DNA of 64,000 bases from Rhodococcus wratislaviensis (GTDB lineage: Bacteria > Actinomycetota > Actinomycetes > Mycobacteriales > Mycobacteriaceae), in assembly GCF_900455735.1 (NCBI RefSeq), contig NZ_UAUI01000001.1, positions 682,001 through 746,000 of the forward strand. Reading direction: 5' to 3'. Each line of letters starts with the position of its first letter. Positions within the stretch are counted from its first letter, which is position 1. The notes beneath the pieces are model-generated. The model saw only the letters and a list, made by a program, of their open reading frames with translations. It was not told the DNA's origin and did no database searches. This document shows positions 39,132 through 48,141 of the stretch, one piece after another. The translations under genes and the position numbers were made by a program.

Positions 39132-39236
39132 GTTGGTCTCCTCTTGATGCCAAGGGCTACTTGGGGGTTTGGCGATTGCGCTCTGTGTCGCAGAAAGTGA
39201 AGAGCTGAATGCGGGGAAGCTCGTCCGGTCCAGCTT

Positions 39237-40709
39237 CTAGGTCCAGCGGACATACGCAGTCTTGGTGGTTGTGAAGAAAGTACGTGCGGCCTTGCCCTGT
39301 TCTCTGCTCATGCTGCTCGAGCCTTTGAGGCCACCGAACGGCACATGCGGCTCGACACTGCTCGTCTCGCGATTGACATGCACCAACCCCGATTGTGTGC
39401 GCCGGATGAAGGTCATCGCCGTCGCGATGTCTCTAGTGAACACTCCAGAGGACAGGCCGTAGTCCGTGTCGTTCGCGGCCTTCAGCGCACCGTCGAATCC
39501 ATCGACCTCCTGCACGGTCACGACTGGCCCGAAGACCTCCTCCCTGACGAGCCTGCTTGCCTCCGACACCCCGGCCAGGACTGTTGGTGCGATATAACAA
39601 GTGTCGGAGTCGAACTCCCTTCCCGTAAGGAACTCGGCGTTCTCGTCGTGGGCGAGTCGCAGGTATCCGGCCACCGTGTCACGTTGCTCCACCGAGGCAA
39701 GGGGCCCGATGTCGGTGGCTTCGTCGTACGGATCACCGACTACGAGCGCGTCAGCGTGCTTCACCAGCAGTTCTCGTAGTCTGGGAGCGACGGCGCGGTC
39801 CACGTAGACCCGGCTCGTCGCTGTGCAGCGTTGTCCCGTGTGGAGCATCGCGCTCTTCACGATCTGTAGCGCTGCATCCTCGACATCGGCGTCGGCGAGA
39901 ACAATGGACGGGTTCTTGCCACCCAGCTCGAGCTGGACCTTGACGTTGCGATCGGCGACGGCCTGACGTAGTCGCGACCCGACGGCACCCGAACCGGTGA
40001 ATGTCAAGGCTGCGAGTCGCGCGTTCCCGGTGAGTGCCGCCGAAAGCTTTCTACCGCTGCCCGTCACCAGATTGAGGACCCCCGCGGGCAACCCGGCTTC
40101 TGCGAGGATCCGCGTCAGAAACACTGCGGATCCGCAGGCCGGTTCTGCAGGCTTCCACACAACTGCGTTCCCGAAACCTATTGCCGCCGCGATCTTCCAT
40201 GCCGGAAGCGCGAAGGGAAAGTTCCACGGTGTGATTGCACAGACGACGCCGAGCGGCTCCTCTACCGTCATCAGCATCGTGTGTGGATCAGCACTGGGGT
40301 ACGTCTCTCCACTAGGCTGTAGGATCTCACCGGCGTAGTAGCGGAGAATGGCGACACTTCGCAGGACCTCGGCGCGTGCGTCGCGGATCGCCTTCCCCAT
40401 GTCTGCGGTGATTGTCAGGGCAGCGTCGTGAACGCGGCTTTCCAAGAGATCAGCGGCAGAACGAAGAAAGTCCGACCGCTGAATTGCTGTCGTCTCGGAC
40501 CACTCTGGTTGAGCACCGGCGGCGGCCGCATACCCAGCCTCGACATCGCCGGGAGTCGCCGAAGCGTAGATTCCCGTCACACGGCGGAGATCGGAGGGAT
40601 CTACACGCTCGAAAGTGTCGGTGGCGGTGCTCCATCGACCTGCGATATACAACGTTCTCCCGTCAGCGATCGACGACGACAGTGCTGGGTGGTCCAAGCT
40701 CATGGACAT
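39237..40709 (-). CDS. NAD(P)-dependent aldehyde dehydrogenase
   Basis: This 490-residue ALDH-superfamily enzyme has ITPWNFPFALPAWKIAAAI, the general-base motif LELGGKNPSIVLADAD and the catalytic cysteine in HTGQRCTATSRVYV, with a PHVPFGGLKGS C-terminal tail. It lies upstream of the second BVMO on the same strand with 105 bp between. It resembles benzaldehyde/vanillin- and semialdehyde-type enzymes, but substrate cannot be set. It would oxidise an aldehyde formed after lactone opening to the acid that the CoA ligase needs. Confidence 0.9.
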   Translation of the reverse strand: MSMSLDHPALSSSIADGRTLYIAGRWSTATDTFERVDPSDLRRVTGIYASATPGDVEAGYAAAAGAQPEWSETTAIQRSDFLRSAADLLESRVHDAALTITADMGKAIRDARAEVLRSVAILRYYAGEILQPSGETYPSADPHTMLMTVEEPLGVVCAITPWNFPFALPAWKIAAAIGFGNAVVWKPAEPACGSAVFLTRILAEAGLPAGVLNLVTGSGRKLSAALTGNARLAALTFTGSGAVGSRLRQAVADRNVKVQLELGGKNPSIVLADADVEDAALQIVKSAMLHTGQRCTATSRVYVDRAVAPRLRELLVKHADALVVGDPYDEATDIGPLASVEQRDTVAGYLRLAHDENAEFLTGREFDSDTCYIAPTVLAGVSEASRLVREEVFGPVVTVQEVDGFDGALKAANDTDYGLSSGVFTRDIATAMTFIRRTQSGLVHVNRETSSVEPHVPFGGLKGSSSMSREQGKAARTFFTTTKTAYVRWT

Positions 40710-41797
40710 CTTGTTTCCCCGATCTGTGTAGGCGCAGAAATGGTTGGAAGTTCACCACCCGGCGCGGACTTGAATTGCCTGATCACCCGTCCACGCAACG
40801 CGGCAGGCGTGCCAGTACGAGAATCTTCTCGACTGTTCTGTAGTCCGCACTTTCACCGCGGGCGGGTCGATGTCGGACTTTCCGTGCTCAGTGCAGTAGA
40901 GCGACGGTAGTCAAAGTAACTGGGACAATCACTCACTTGTCCCCAAAAGACTTGCACTCAGCACTCTTTGAAGACTCACAGGCATCACAACACGCTGCTG
41001 CCTGGCTCTTTTAGCCGGCACCCGGACTGGCGTGGTCCGCCCAGCGACTCGACCTTGTCGACATCCGCTCCCGTTCGCGAATCTACGGCGGCGTAAGGAG
41101 GCGTCGAATCGTGTGAGGACGATAGCCAGTGGACCGTCCAGCGCCCCGGCCACCTTACAAACCGATTCAGCAATGACTATCCCAAGTGACCTGGAACACC
41201 TTGCAGGGCAAGCATGACATCCAAACCCCGGAAACACAATAGGAGATTAATTTACGTATATAAGCATTTTGCCGAGCAGGGTGGATCCGCGACGAAACCT
41301 GGCGGGATCGAGGAGGTGGGCAGCATAGATGATCGATTTCGCCGCCCGATCCTGGAGTCGACGGCTTTGACCGGCACCGAATAGCTTTGTCCAACAATAC
41401 AAATGAACTGAGCACTCGCTGAGTTCCACATTGATTCCGAGGATTGGTCGAATCGGGCTCCACGGCGTAGACGAGCGATTTCGCCGGCACACCCGCGCTC
41501 CACTCACGACCTGCGCAACATACTCTTGGAACAGCCGCGTCCAATCTGTTTTGTGCGCAAAGACTTCGAAACCCGGCCTTCGTAAGCAGGCATGACCGTC
41601 GCCCCGGTCCCGACGTCATTTGTCGAGCGAGAAGGCTACCGGGTTGGCAGCTGTGACTGTGGCTGGAACTACAGCACAAGTCGAGAGCGTAAGTAGAGTG
41701 CCATCTTTCGCGCCGCACAGGCGAGCGGCGAACAAGGCTGCGGCAGTGAAACACCGTTCGTAGGAAAGAGGGAACTTCACTGCCGTGGCTTGAACTC
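40710..41797. other. Gene-poor region, probably decayed DNA
   Basis: About 1.1 kb holds no supported gene. Open frames run on both strands with poor codon bias and many Cys, Ser and Trp residues. Two imperfect copies of a GGCGAAATCGMTCRTCTAYGC block lie on the minus strand near 41329-41350 and 41466-41486, each encoding AKS(I/L)(I/V)YA in one frame. This hints at an old duplicated coding fragment that I could not identify. The GC content is lower than in the flanks. Confidence 0.4.
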
Positions 41798-42328
41798 ACT
41801 GTTCAAGTTCTTACGGATCCGGATTTGGTCGCCAAGGTGATCGACACCGTCGGCCTGTACTCGAATCCACAGACAACACCCTCGTGCTGTGCGTGGACGA
41901 AGAAGTAGCGGATTCGGGCCATGGGCCGGACCGCACCGATGCTGTCGATGCGGATCGGCTCGCTCGGGCAGCGCAAACCGCGACATCGCCTTCAGGAGTT
42001 CCTTCTATTCCTCAAACACCTCGCCCGCGCCTACTCGGAGCGGCAGCTGTATCCGGTGAAGGCCAACGACGCCACCAGGCCGAAGTCCGGGAGTGGCTGA
42101 CGAAAATCCTCGTATTCATGTATTCCACGCCCACCTCGCATCATGGATAAACCTTGCGGAGGTGTGGTTCAGACTATTCGAACAGCAGGCCATCCACCGC
42201 GGACCTTCAGCTCCGTGAACGAGCTGACCACCAAGATCCGCACCTTTGTCAACGGATGTAACACCCGCTGTGCGCCGTTCGTCTGGACCAACACCACCGA
42301 CCAAGTACTTACCGAAGGCAAACCGTAA
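41798..42328 (+). mobile_element. IS630-family transposase remnant
   Basis: Scattered pieces of an IS630-type transposase appear on the plus strand. LTDPDLVAKVIDTVGLY comes first. LVLCVDEE follows in another frame, close to the first catalytic Asp motif. RAMGRTAPMLSMR comes next, with FLLFLKHLARAYSERQ. Finally STPTSHHGWINLAEVWF and QAIHRGTFSSVNELTTKIRTF continue to NTTDQVL and a stop at 42328. Several frameshifts and a gap remove the N-terminal helix-turn-helix and the second catalytic Asp region. It is a dead element; its inverted repeats were not found. Confidence 0.75.
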
Positions 42329-42376
42329 AGATACTTCGACAACGAGCCACCAGGGACTGAGCGTGCCGCATTGTCT

Positions 42377-42661
42377 TTAGATGCCGACGAGAGGGCCTAT
42401 GACTGGATTCCATTGGTAAATGCGCTGCTCTACGACGACGCCCTGCTTGACGTAAGGATCCTCCGCAAGCAGGGAACGCAAGGCGTCTTCGCTGACCGCT
42501 TGGAATACCAGTAGGGCTCCGGCGCCGTCGGCCCAGGCGCCGGCCTCCTGCAGCATGCCTCGGGCAGCGGCATCCTTGACGAAAGTCAGGTGTTCGGCAT
42601 GCGCAGCTTCTTTGACCGAGGCATCGGTGGTGTACGACCAGATCACAGCGAACAAGGCCAT
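42377..42661 (-). CDS. YciI-like protein
   Basis: This intact 94-residue protein has an excellent GAGGAG site four bases before the ATG. It carries the YCII pattern: HAEHLTFVKDAAARGMLQEAGAWAD, GALLVFQAVSEDALRSLLAEDPYV and VEQRIYQWNPV. The fold is a ferredoxin-like dimer. Members occur as accessory enzymes, including dehalogenase-like or lactone-handling proteins in aromatic degradation, but most have no known reaction. It stands alone in a debris region, between transposase and cupin remnants. Confidence 0.85.
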   Translation of the reverse strand: MALFAVIWSYTTDASVKEAAHAEHLTFVKDAAARGMLQEAGAWADGAGALLVFQAVSEDALRSLLAEDPYVKQGVVVEQRIYQWNPVIGPLVGI

Positions 42662-42793
42662 GGTTACTCCTCAAGTGGGGGGATGGGACATGAAACGGCT
42701 CCGAATATGCACATGGAGTGCGCACCTGAGAAGGTTAGAAGTACGGATGAGGTGGCTCGTGTCCTATTTCGCAACACTGGGTCTTCTTGAATA

Positions 42794-43063
42794 ATGGGTC
42801 GAACCCGGTCTGCGCTCGGCCCCGGTGATCTCATGATCTGCCCGCCCGGACACGACGGCTGGTTTCTCGGTGATGAGCCCTGCGTGTTCATCGACTGGAC
42901 CGGCGTCGCCCACTACGCCGAACGTAGACGACAGCGCCGTGTCCACCCGCTCATCACGCGCGCGGTGACACGGACCGAAGCGTTCCAGTTCTTGGTGGAG
43001 CGGGGCTCCATCGAGATGCTCGGGGCGGAATCAGGTGCGATTAGAGGCCCCTCTTACGCGTGA
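42794..43063 (+). pseudogene. Cupin-domain protein fragment
   Basis: The open frame begins in debris, then reads GPGDLMICPPGHDGWFLGD and EPCVFIDWTGVAHYAERR (about 42818-42928). This matches the second half of a small cupin (the PGH..W..GDEP.VF.D pattern). The first half of the barrel is missing and the tail after 42930 is unrelated, running into the IS110-type sequence. No ribosome site was seen. I take it as a broken gene. Confidence 0.6.
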
Positions 43064-43131
43064 TTACCGGCAGGTCAGTTCGTGGAGCTGCCAAGGTGCG
43101 CATCACCGCTCGCCATAGGTGAACACCCCCC
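43023..43131. mobile_element. Solo IS110-type element end
   Basis: About 105 bp here match 58496-58598, the DNA downstream of the IS110-type transposase remnant, at roughly 80 percent identity by eye. Shared blocks include GGCGGAATCAGGTG, ACGCGTGATTACC and CGCCATAGGTGAACACCCC. The match stops inside the hairpin that is complete at 58587-58615. No transposase lies next to this copy, so it is a left-over end or a second partial insertion. Confidence 0.7.
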
Positions 43132-43181
43132 CAGATAACCTTCCTTCCTTCCCTCCCTCCACCTACGTCCACACCACGGTT

Positions 43182-43574
43182 ATGGACCTGTTCCGGCTGG
43201 ACGGCAACGCCGCCCTCGTCACCGGTGCCTCCCGGGGCCTCGGCCACGCACTGGCCATCGCACTCGCCGAGGCGGGAGCCGACATCCTCGCCGTCGATAT
43301 CGGCGAACTCGACCACGTCGCCAAGGAGGTGCTCGCCCGAGGGGTTCACTGCGCCACCCGCACCGCCGACCTCAGCAACCTGACACCCGACACCGCGGCC
43401 GAGCTGATCTCCTGGGCCAAAGCCGAGTTCCCGCATCCGACGATCCTGGTCAACAATGCGGGCATCATCCGCCGCGGCCCCGCGATCGAAACAACGCCCT
43501 CGGACTGGTCGGCGGTGCTCGACCTCAACCTCACCACCCCCTTCCTGCTCAGCTCTTCGCAGGAACGAGTGTGA
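43182..43574 (+). pseudogene. SDR oxidoreductase, C-terminally truncated
   Basis: From ATG 43182 the frame reads the cofactor half of a short-chain dehydrogenase: ALVTGASRGLGHALAIALAEAGADILAVD, NNAGIIRRG and NLTTPFLL. It resembles 2-deoxy-D-gluconate 3-dehydrogenases (KduD). It ends at residue 130 with SSSQERV and a stop, before the catalytic Ser and YxxxK. It is therefore about half of the usual 250 residues and cannot be active. A CCTTCC-rich tract and the solo IS110 end lie just upstream. Confidence 0.8.
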
Positions 43575-43799
43575 GCACTTCTCCAAACGGAAGATAAGCG
43601 GGAGATAAGTAGGCTGCGCAAACCAGGGCCTCGGGTCACCTACCAGGGTAGGTTTTCGGCAATCGAACCATCTTCCCGCCCGGTCGGCGAATCCTTGACC
43701 GAGACATTCGTGTAACCGACGAATGCCCGGTCGCGACGCTCCGGATCGGTTATCCCGCAACGGTTCTTCCGATCGCGATCCCATACCTCGAGGAAACAC

Positions 43800-44585
43800 A
43801 TGCTCTCTTGCACAGCTAAATCCGGACTCGTCACCGGCGCCTCCGGTGGTCTCGGCCGGGCTACGGTCCTGGCGCTGGCCGCCCACGGCGCCAATGTCGT
43901 CGCCCTGAGCCGCAACGCCGACAAATTGCAGGAAACCGCACAGATGGCCCACGACCTGCAGGGGACCGTCATTGCCGTACAGGCCGATGTCACCGACGAA
44001 CCGAGCGTGGTCGACGCCCTCACGCAGGTCGAGACCAGCTTCGGAACGCTCGACTTCGTGGTCAACAACGCTGGGCGTCAGATCGAACGGAGCTTTCTGG
44101 AGACCACCAACGAGGACTGGGACATCATCGATGTGACGAACGTGCGCGGCCCCTTCTGGGTGTGCAAATACGCCGCAGCAGCGATGCTGCGACACGGCCG
44201 CGGAGGAAGCATCGTCAACATCGCCTCCGTACTGTCGGTAAGGGCCGACCCCATGCTGACCGCGTACACCGCCAGTAAACACGCGGTCCTCGGACTCACT
44301 CGCAGCATCGCCGTGACGCGCCAGTTGGCGCGCGCCGGGATCCGCGCCAACGCGGTACTTCCCGGCGACATGAACACCCCGATGGTTCAGCAGTACTTCG
44401 CTGCCCACGCCGACCCGGAGCTGGCACGGCACGAAATTTCCTCTGCGTATCCGATGGAGCGCATCGCCGAACCCGCGGAAGTCGCCAATGTGGTGCGGTT
44501 CCTCGTGTCGGACGACGCGTCGTTCGTCAACGGCGCAGCCATCGTGGTCGACGGCGGACTCGGCGCGGCGCTGTACACGAACTGA
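43800..44585 (+). CDS. SDR family oxidoreductase
   Basis: This 261-residue classical SDR is complete: TGASGGLGRATVLALA for the cofactor, NNAGRQIERSF, the catalytic Ser in NIASVLS and YTASKHAVLG (YxxxK), and a C-terminal FVNGAAIVVDGGL. AGGAAACAC precedes the ATG. It reduces or oxidises a carbonyl/alcohol with NAD(P)H. It lies between the truncated SDR and the GntR regulon, on the same strand, but without the operator found in the regulon. Confidence 0.9.
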   Translation: MLSCTAKSGLVTGASGGLGRATVLALAAHGANVVALSRNADKLQETAQMAHDLQGTVIAVQADVTDEPSVVDALTQVETSFGTLDFVVNNAGRQIERSFLETTNEDWDIIDVTNVRGPFWVCKYAAAAMLRHGRGGSIVNIASVLSVRADPMLTAYTASKHAVLGLTRSIAVTRQLARAGIRANAVLPGDMNTPMVQQYFAAHADPELARHEISSAYPMERIAEPAEVANVVRFLVSDDASFVNGAAIVVDGGLGAALYTN

Positions 44586-44981
44586 CGTCGCGGCAGACAC
44601 ACGAAGACACCGCCACGCGCTTCTCGCTGAGGAGCCGACGACGTTCCTCGGCCGCCCTCCCTGTCAACACGAGCACGGTCGCGGCGCTCGCGGGTGTCAA
44701 TCCTCTGACGCCGGCGACGAGCAAACTCCGACAAGGCGATCCCACCAGCACAGGTGCGCTGACAGAAGGCCGATTCCGCGTCTCACCGGCGCAGTACGAC
44801 TGTGACACCGTGTCGAGATCGGTCTCCGGCGAGGGCGGCACGGACTGTCACCACTTCCTGCGCGCTCTCGACCGCGAACTGAGCCGCCGGCAGGTGCGAC
44901 CGCACTGGGGGGAAGTGCACCCTGGACAGGTAGAGCCGAGCCCGCGAAAAACAACTCTGCATCTCCAGCGGACATAACGAC
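44586..44981. other. Intergenic, upstream of the GntR gene
   Basis: About 400 bp without a supported gene. The right end runs into the operator and leader of the GntR gene. No hairpin for the upstream SDR was identified with confidence. Confidence 0.4.
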
Positions 44982-44996
44982 TGGCCATATTTGGCA
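44982..44996. promoter_or_regulatory. Operator 1 of the GntR regulon (autoregulation)
   Basis: The minus strand reads TGCCAAATATGGCCA, with the 13-bp core TGCCAAAWAYGGC shared by four promoter regions in this cluster. It lies 70 bp before the GTG of the GntR gene, fitting autoregulation. Confidence 0.7.
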
Positions 44997-45020
44997 GATA
45001 TCTTACATTACAATGGAGAC

Positions 45021-45054
45021 GCGGACGGCAACGTACAGCGGACGGCAACGTACA
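45021..45054. repeat. Perfect 17-bp tandem repeat in the GntR leader
   Basis: GCGGACGGCAACGTACA occurs twice without a gap, directly before the AGGAGG ribosome site at 45055-45060. It lies in the untranslated leader of the GntR gene. Confidence 0.9.
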
Positions 45055-45065
45055 AGGAGGCAATC

Positions 45066-45818
45066 GTGAGGGACTTCAGGCCGGTACGGAGCCGTAGCGC
45101 GGGCGGCGACGTCATGCATCAGATTATCGACCGCATCAAGTCTGGTGAGCTGCGCGAAGGCGATGTCCTGCCCGGGGAGCGGGCGCTCGCCGCACAGATG
45201 GACGTCTCGCGTCCGACGGTCAGTAGCGCGATCTCCAAGCTCGTCGAGGCGGGCATCCTCCGGAGCCGCCCGGGTCGGCACGGCAATCCCGAGGTGATCT
45301 CGATCTGGATTCCCGAGGGCCTCGAGAATTTGCCGGAGGCCGACCCGCTCCAGGCGGACGAGATCTTCCGCATTCTGGAGGCGCGCAAGACCCTCGAGCC
45401 GCGCGTGGCGCAGCTGGCCGCCGTGCGTGCCACGGACGAGCACTACCAGCTGATGCAGCATTCGATCGATCTGCTGCGCGCCCACAAGGACCACCTCAGC
45501 CGGGCCGCTCAGGCCGAGCTGCTGTTCCATCGGACCATCTGGCGCGCCGCGGGCAACCCGTCGCTCGAGGCGATGATGAAGGGGCTGGAAAAGGAGCTCG
45601 CGCCCGTCCACGACATGATGCTGCGCACCCCGGAAGACTACGAATGCGGGGTGGAGTTGCACGAAGCCACTCTGGCGGCCCTCAAGCGGGGCGACCCTGT
45701 CGAGATCGAGCAGGAGATGTACCGGCATCTCGGCCACTTCGAGAGCATCGTCGCGGACGTTCTCCAGCGCACCCCGCATCGGCAACTGCCGGCCTTCCTC
45801 ACTGCGGGAGTCCCCTGA
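45066..45818 (+). CDS. GntR-family (FadR/FCD type) regulator of the adjacent catabolic operon
   Basis: This is a 250-residue protein from GTG 45066, five bases after AAGGAGG. The N-terminal winged helix reads IIDRIKSGELREGDVLPGER and VSRPTVSSAISKLVEAGIL. The C-terminal FCD domain follows: ILEARKTLEPRVAQLAAVRA with the metal/ligand motif, then FHRTIWRAAGNPSLEAMM and a late HEATLAALKRGD. FCD regulators usually repress catabolic genes and are released by a pathway acid. An operator-like motif lies upstream of this gene and of three other units in the cluster. Confidence 0.9.
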   Translation: MRDFRPVRSRSAGGDVMHQIIDRIKSGELREGDVLPGERALAAQMDVSRPTVSSAISKLVEAGILRSRPGRHGNPEVISIWIPEGLENLPEADPLQADEIFRILEARKTLEPRVAQLAAVRATDEHYQLMQHSIDLLRAHKDHLSRAAQAELLFHRTIWRAAGNPSLEAMMKGLEKELAPVHDMMLRTPEDYECGVELHEATLAALKRGDPVEIEQEMYRHLGHFESIVADVLQRTPHRQLPAFLTAGVP

Positions 45819-45838
45819 CCCGCGCCCTTCCCTTCCCC

Positions 45839-45872
45839 CTGAGGCGGATGATCTGACGATCATCCGCCTCAG
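45839..45872 (+). terminator. Hairpin terminator after the GntR gene
   Basis: A perfect 15-bp stem (CTGAGGCGGATGATC ... GATCATCCGCCTCAG) with a TGAC loop begins 20 bases after the stop. It isolates the regulator from the operon that follows, whose own operator lies 12 bp further on. Confidence 0.8.
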
Positions 45873-45884
45873 TTGTATTGACCT

Positions 45885-45899
45885 TGCCAAAAATGGCCA
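45885..45899. promoter_or_regulatory. Operator 2 of the GntR regulon (catabolic operon)
   Basis: TGCCAAAAATGGCCA contains the shared core TGCCAAAWAYGGC. It lies 134 bp before the GMC gene. The bases to the right (AGTTAATTATCC) are also similar to those beside operator 3, so the conserved block probably includes promoter sequence. Confidence 0.75.
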
Positions 45900-46032
45900 A
45901 GTTAATTATCCTCTTGGGTGTGATCGGCGTCTCGGCGCCGCGTGAGTGAACAGACGAGTGAATGCGCGACCTGCGGTTGCCGTCTCGCTCCGGTACAACC
46001 CGAGGCCGTTGAGGCCGGGAGGAGATATCCCG

Positions 46033-47673
46033 ATGACAATCGGCGATGGGGCACCTACACCTTCGGATCGGGCGGATGTCCTGATCATCGGCGCCGGCCC
46101 GTCCGGTGGTGTCGTGGCCGAGCACATGGCCCGGCACGGGTTTTCGGTGGTCTGCCTGGAGCAGGGACGCTGGGTCAACAGCGGCGAGTTTCCTGCCGTC
46201 AAGCCGGAATGGGAGTTGCTGGCGCAGAAGCAGTGGTATCCCGAGCCCAACGTGCGCGGCACCGCAACCGACTATCCGACGAACGTGTCCGAGTCTGACG
46301 TCTCCCCGGTGATGTTCGCGGGCGTCGGGGGCAGCACGCTGATCTACAGCGCGCACTGGATGCGCCTGCTGCCCTCGGACTTTCGCGTCAGGACCCTCAA
46401 TGGTGTCGCCGACGACTGGCCGATAACGTACGAGGACCTCGCCCCGTACTACGACCGGATGGACGCCGCCGTCGGCCTCGCCGGGCTCGAAGGCGACCCG
46501 ATGTACCCCGACGGCATGGTGCCGCCGCTGCCCCCGCACCCGATCGGCCGGATCGGGCGGATCGCGGCCCGCGGAATGAACAAGCTGGGGTGGCACTGGT
46601 GGCCGTCCCCGAATGCCATTGCGTCACAAAAGCATGGTGAGTTCGCGCGCTGCGCCCGGTGGGGCACCTGCGAGACCGGTTGTCCGGAAGGGGCGAAGTC
46701 ATCCTTCGACCTCACCCACTGGCCGACCGCCATCCGGCACGGCGCCCGGCTGATCACCGGCGCCCGGGTCAGCACGATCACCGTCGACGCCAAGGGCCGC
46801 GCGGACGGCGCCGTCTACGTCGACGCCGCCGGACGCGAATACCGGCAGAAGGCCCGCCTGGTCGTCGTCGCCGCAAATGGCATCGGCACCCCACGCCTGC
46901 TGCTGCTCTCCGCGCACGGAGGCGCCCCGAACGGGCTGGCGAACTCGTCCGGTCTGGTCGGCAAGCGGCTGATGCTGCACCCGAACGCCGAGGTCACCGG
47001 CATCTACGACGAGCCGCTCGACAGCTGGCTGGGGCCGGCCGGGCAGGCCATTCACTCCCTCGAGTTCTACGAGACCGACCCTTCCCGCGGCTTCGTCGGC
47101 GGCGCGAAGTGGCAGGTGATGCCCATCGGTGGACCGCTGCGCGCGCTGTCGCTGCACGATCGACGTCCGTTCGCCGAGAAGTGGGGGCCTGCCGTGCACG
47201 ACCGTATGGACGAAACATTGGGCCGCGGCCTGCAGTGGGGCATCAACTCGCAGGACATGCCGGAGGAGACCAACCACGTCGATCTCGACCCGACGCTCAC
47301 CGATTCGAACGGAATCCCCGCTCCGCGGATCCGGTACCGGTTGTCGGACAACACGAAGAGGCTCTTGCAGTTCAACCTCGAACGCGCCGTCGAGGCACAC
47401 GAGGCCGCCGGAGCGGTGCGCACGGTGGCGACCGACCTGTGGCCGGAGCAGCCCGGACACCTGCTGGGCACCGCCACGATGGGCACCGACCCCGCCACGT
47501 CGGTGGTCAACGAGTGGAACATCGCGCACGACGTGCCGAACCTGGCGATCGTCGACGGCAGCGTGATGCCCACCTCGGGTGCGGTCAACCCGACCGCGAC
47601 CATTACGGCACTGGCGCTGCGCGCCGCCGAACACCTGACGAACAACGCACGCTGGCAGGAGATTTCCGAATGA
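46033..47673 (+). CDS. GMC family oxidoreductase (flavoprotein subunit)
   Basis: This is a 546-residue protein from ATG 46033 with GGAGGAG upstream. It has the FAD motif VLIIGAGPSGGVVAEHMARHG, the GMC loop VMFAGVGGSTLIYSAHWMR, a Cys-rich CARWGTCETGCPEGAKSSF segment and the closing GAVNPTATITALALRAAEHL. It resembles the flavin subunits of gluconate/2-ketogluconate/sorbitol dehydrogenases, and the next gene encodes the matching small subunit. It would oxidise an alcohol group of the pathway compound, passing electrons to an unknown acceptor. No signal peptide is seen here. It is the first gene of the five-gene operon under operator 2. Confidence 0.9.
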   Translation: MTIGDGAPTPSDRADVLIIGAGPSGGVVAEHMARHGFSVVCLEQGRWVNSGEFPAVKPEWELLAQKQWYPEPNVRGTATDYPTNVSESDVSPVMFAGVGGSTLIYSAHWMRLLPSDFRVRTLNGVADDWPITYEDLAPYYDRMDAAVGLAGLEGDPMYPDGMVPPLPPHPIGRIGRIAARGMNKLGWHWWPSPNAIASQKHGEFARCARWGTCETGCPEGAKSSFDLTHWPTAIRHGARLITGARVSTITVDAKGRADGAVYVDAAGREYRQKARLVVVAANGIGTPRLLLLSAHGGAPNGLANSSGLVGKRLMLHPNAEVTGIYDEPLDSWLGPAGQAIHSLEFYETDPSRGFVGGAKWQVMPIGGPLRALSLHDRRPFAEKWGPAVHDRMDETLGRGLQWGINSQDMPEETNHVDLDPTLTDSNGIPAPRIRYRLSDNTKRLLQFNLERAVEAHEAAGAVRTVATDLWPEQPGHLLGTATMGTDPATSVVNEWNIAHDVPNLAIVDGSVMPTSGAVNPTATITALALRAAEHLTNNARWQEISE

Positions 47674-48095
47674 CCCACCTGAGCGAGCAGGAACGGCAAA
47701 CGCTCTGGCGCGTCGCCGACGTCCTCATACCCGCCACGACGACCCGGCCCAGCCTCCGCGACGCCGACCCCGAGTGCATCTGGCTCGAGCGAGCTCTCAC
47801 GGCACGCGCGGACCTGGTCGGTGCGCTGCAGGCGGAGCTGGCACTGCTGGCGACGGCCTCCGATCTCGAACCGGCAGTCGTCGACCTGCACGAGAGCGAC
47901 CGGGCTCGGTTCGACGTGGTGGCCACCGCGGTCAGTGGCGCCTACTACCTGGCCCCCGAGGTGCGTGGCCTGATCGGTTACCCCGGTCAGCATCGCAACC
48001 CGCCCCGACTCGAAGAAGCCGCCGAGGAACTCTCCGACGAGATCTTCGAGGCAGCGATGAACTATCCCGGCTCCTACCGGCCGACACCTCGATAG
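47670..48095 (+). CDS. Gluconate 2-dehydrogenase subunit 3-like protein
   Basis: This 141-residue protein starts at an ATG overlapping the GMC stop (ATGA). The N-terminal LSEQERQTLWRVADVLIP and the later YYLAPEVRGLIGYPGQ are typical for the small subunit 3 of gluconate 2-dehydrogenase. In periplasmic relatives this subunit carries the Tat signal for the complex. Here no twin-arginine leader is visible, which suggests a cytoplasmic complex. Translational coupling with the GMC gene supports a 1:1 pair. Confidence 0.8.
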   Translation: MTHLSEQERQTLWRVADVLIPATTTRPSLRDADPECIWLERALTARADLVGALQAELALLATASDLEPAVVDLHESDRARFDVVATAVSGAYYLAPEVRGLIGYPGQHRNPPRLEEAAEELSDEIFEAAMNYPGSYRPTPR

Positions 48096-48141
48096 CCCCC
48101 CGCCACCCATCACACCTGCCTCACAGCAAAGGACTCCACCC

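Noticed and set aside
43139..43160. CCTTCC-rich tract before the truncated SDR, considered as a phase-variable repeat
   Set aside because: The units are irregular and the gene is already truncated, so a switching role is not supported.
43041..44600. A 519-codon minus-strand frame over both SDR genes
   Set aside because: It covers the SDRs antisense and has no family signature. Its C-terminus is only IS110-end sequence.
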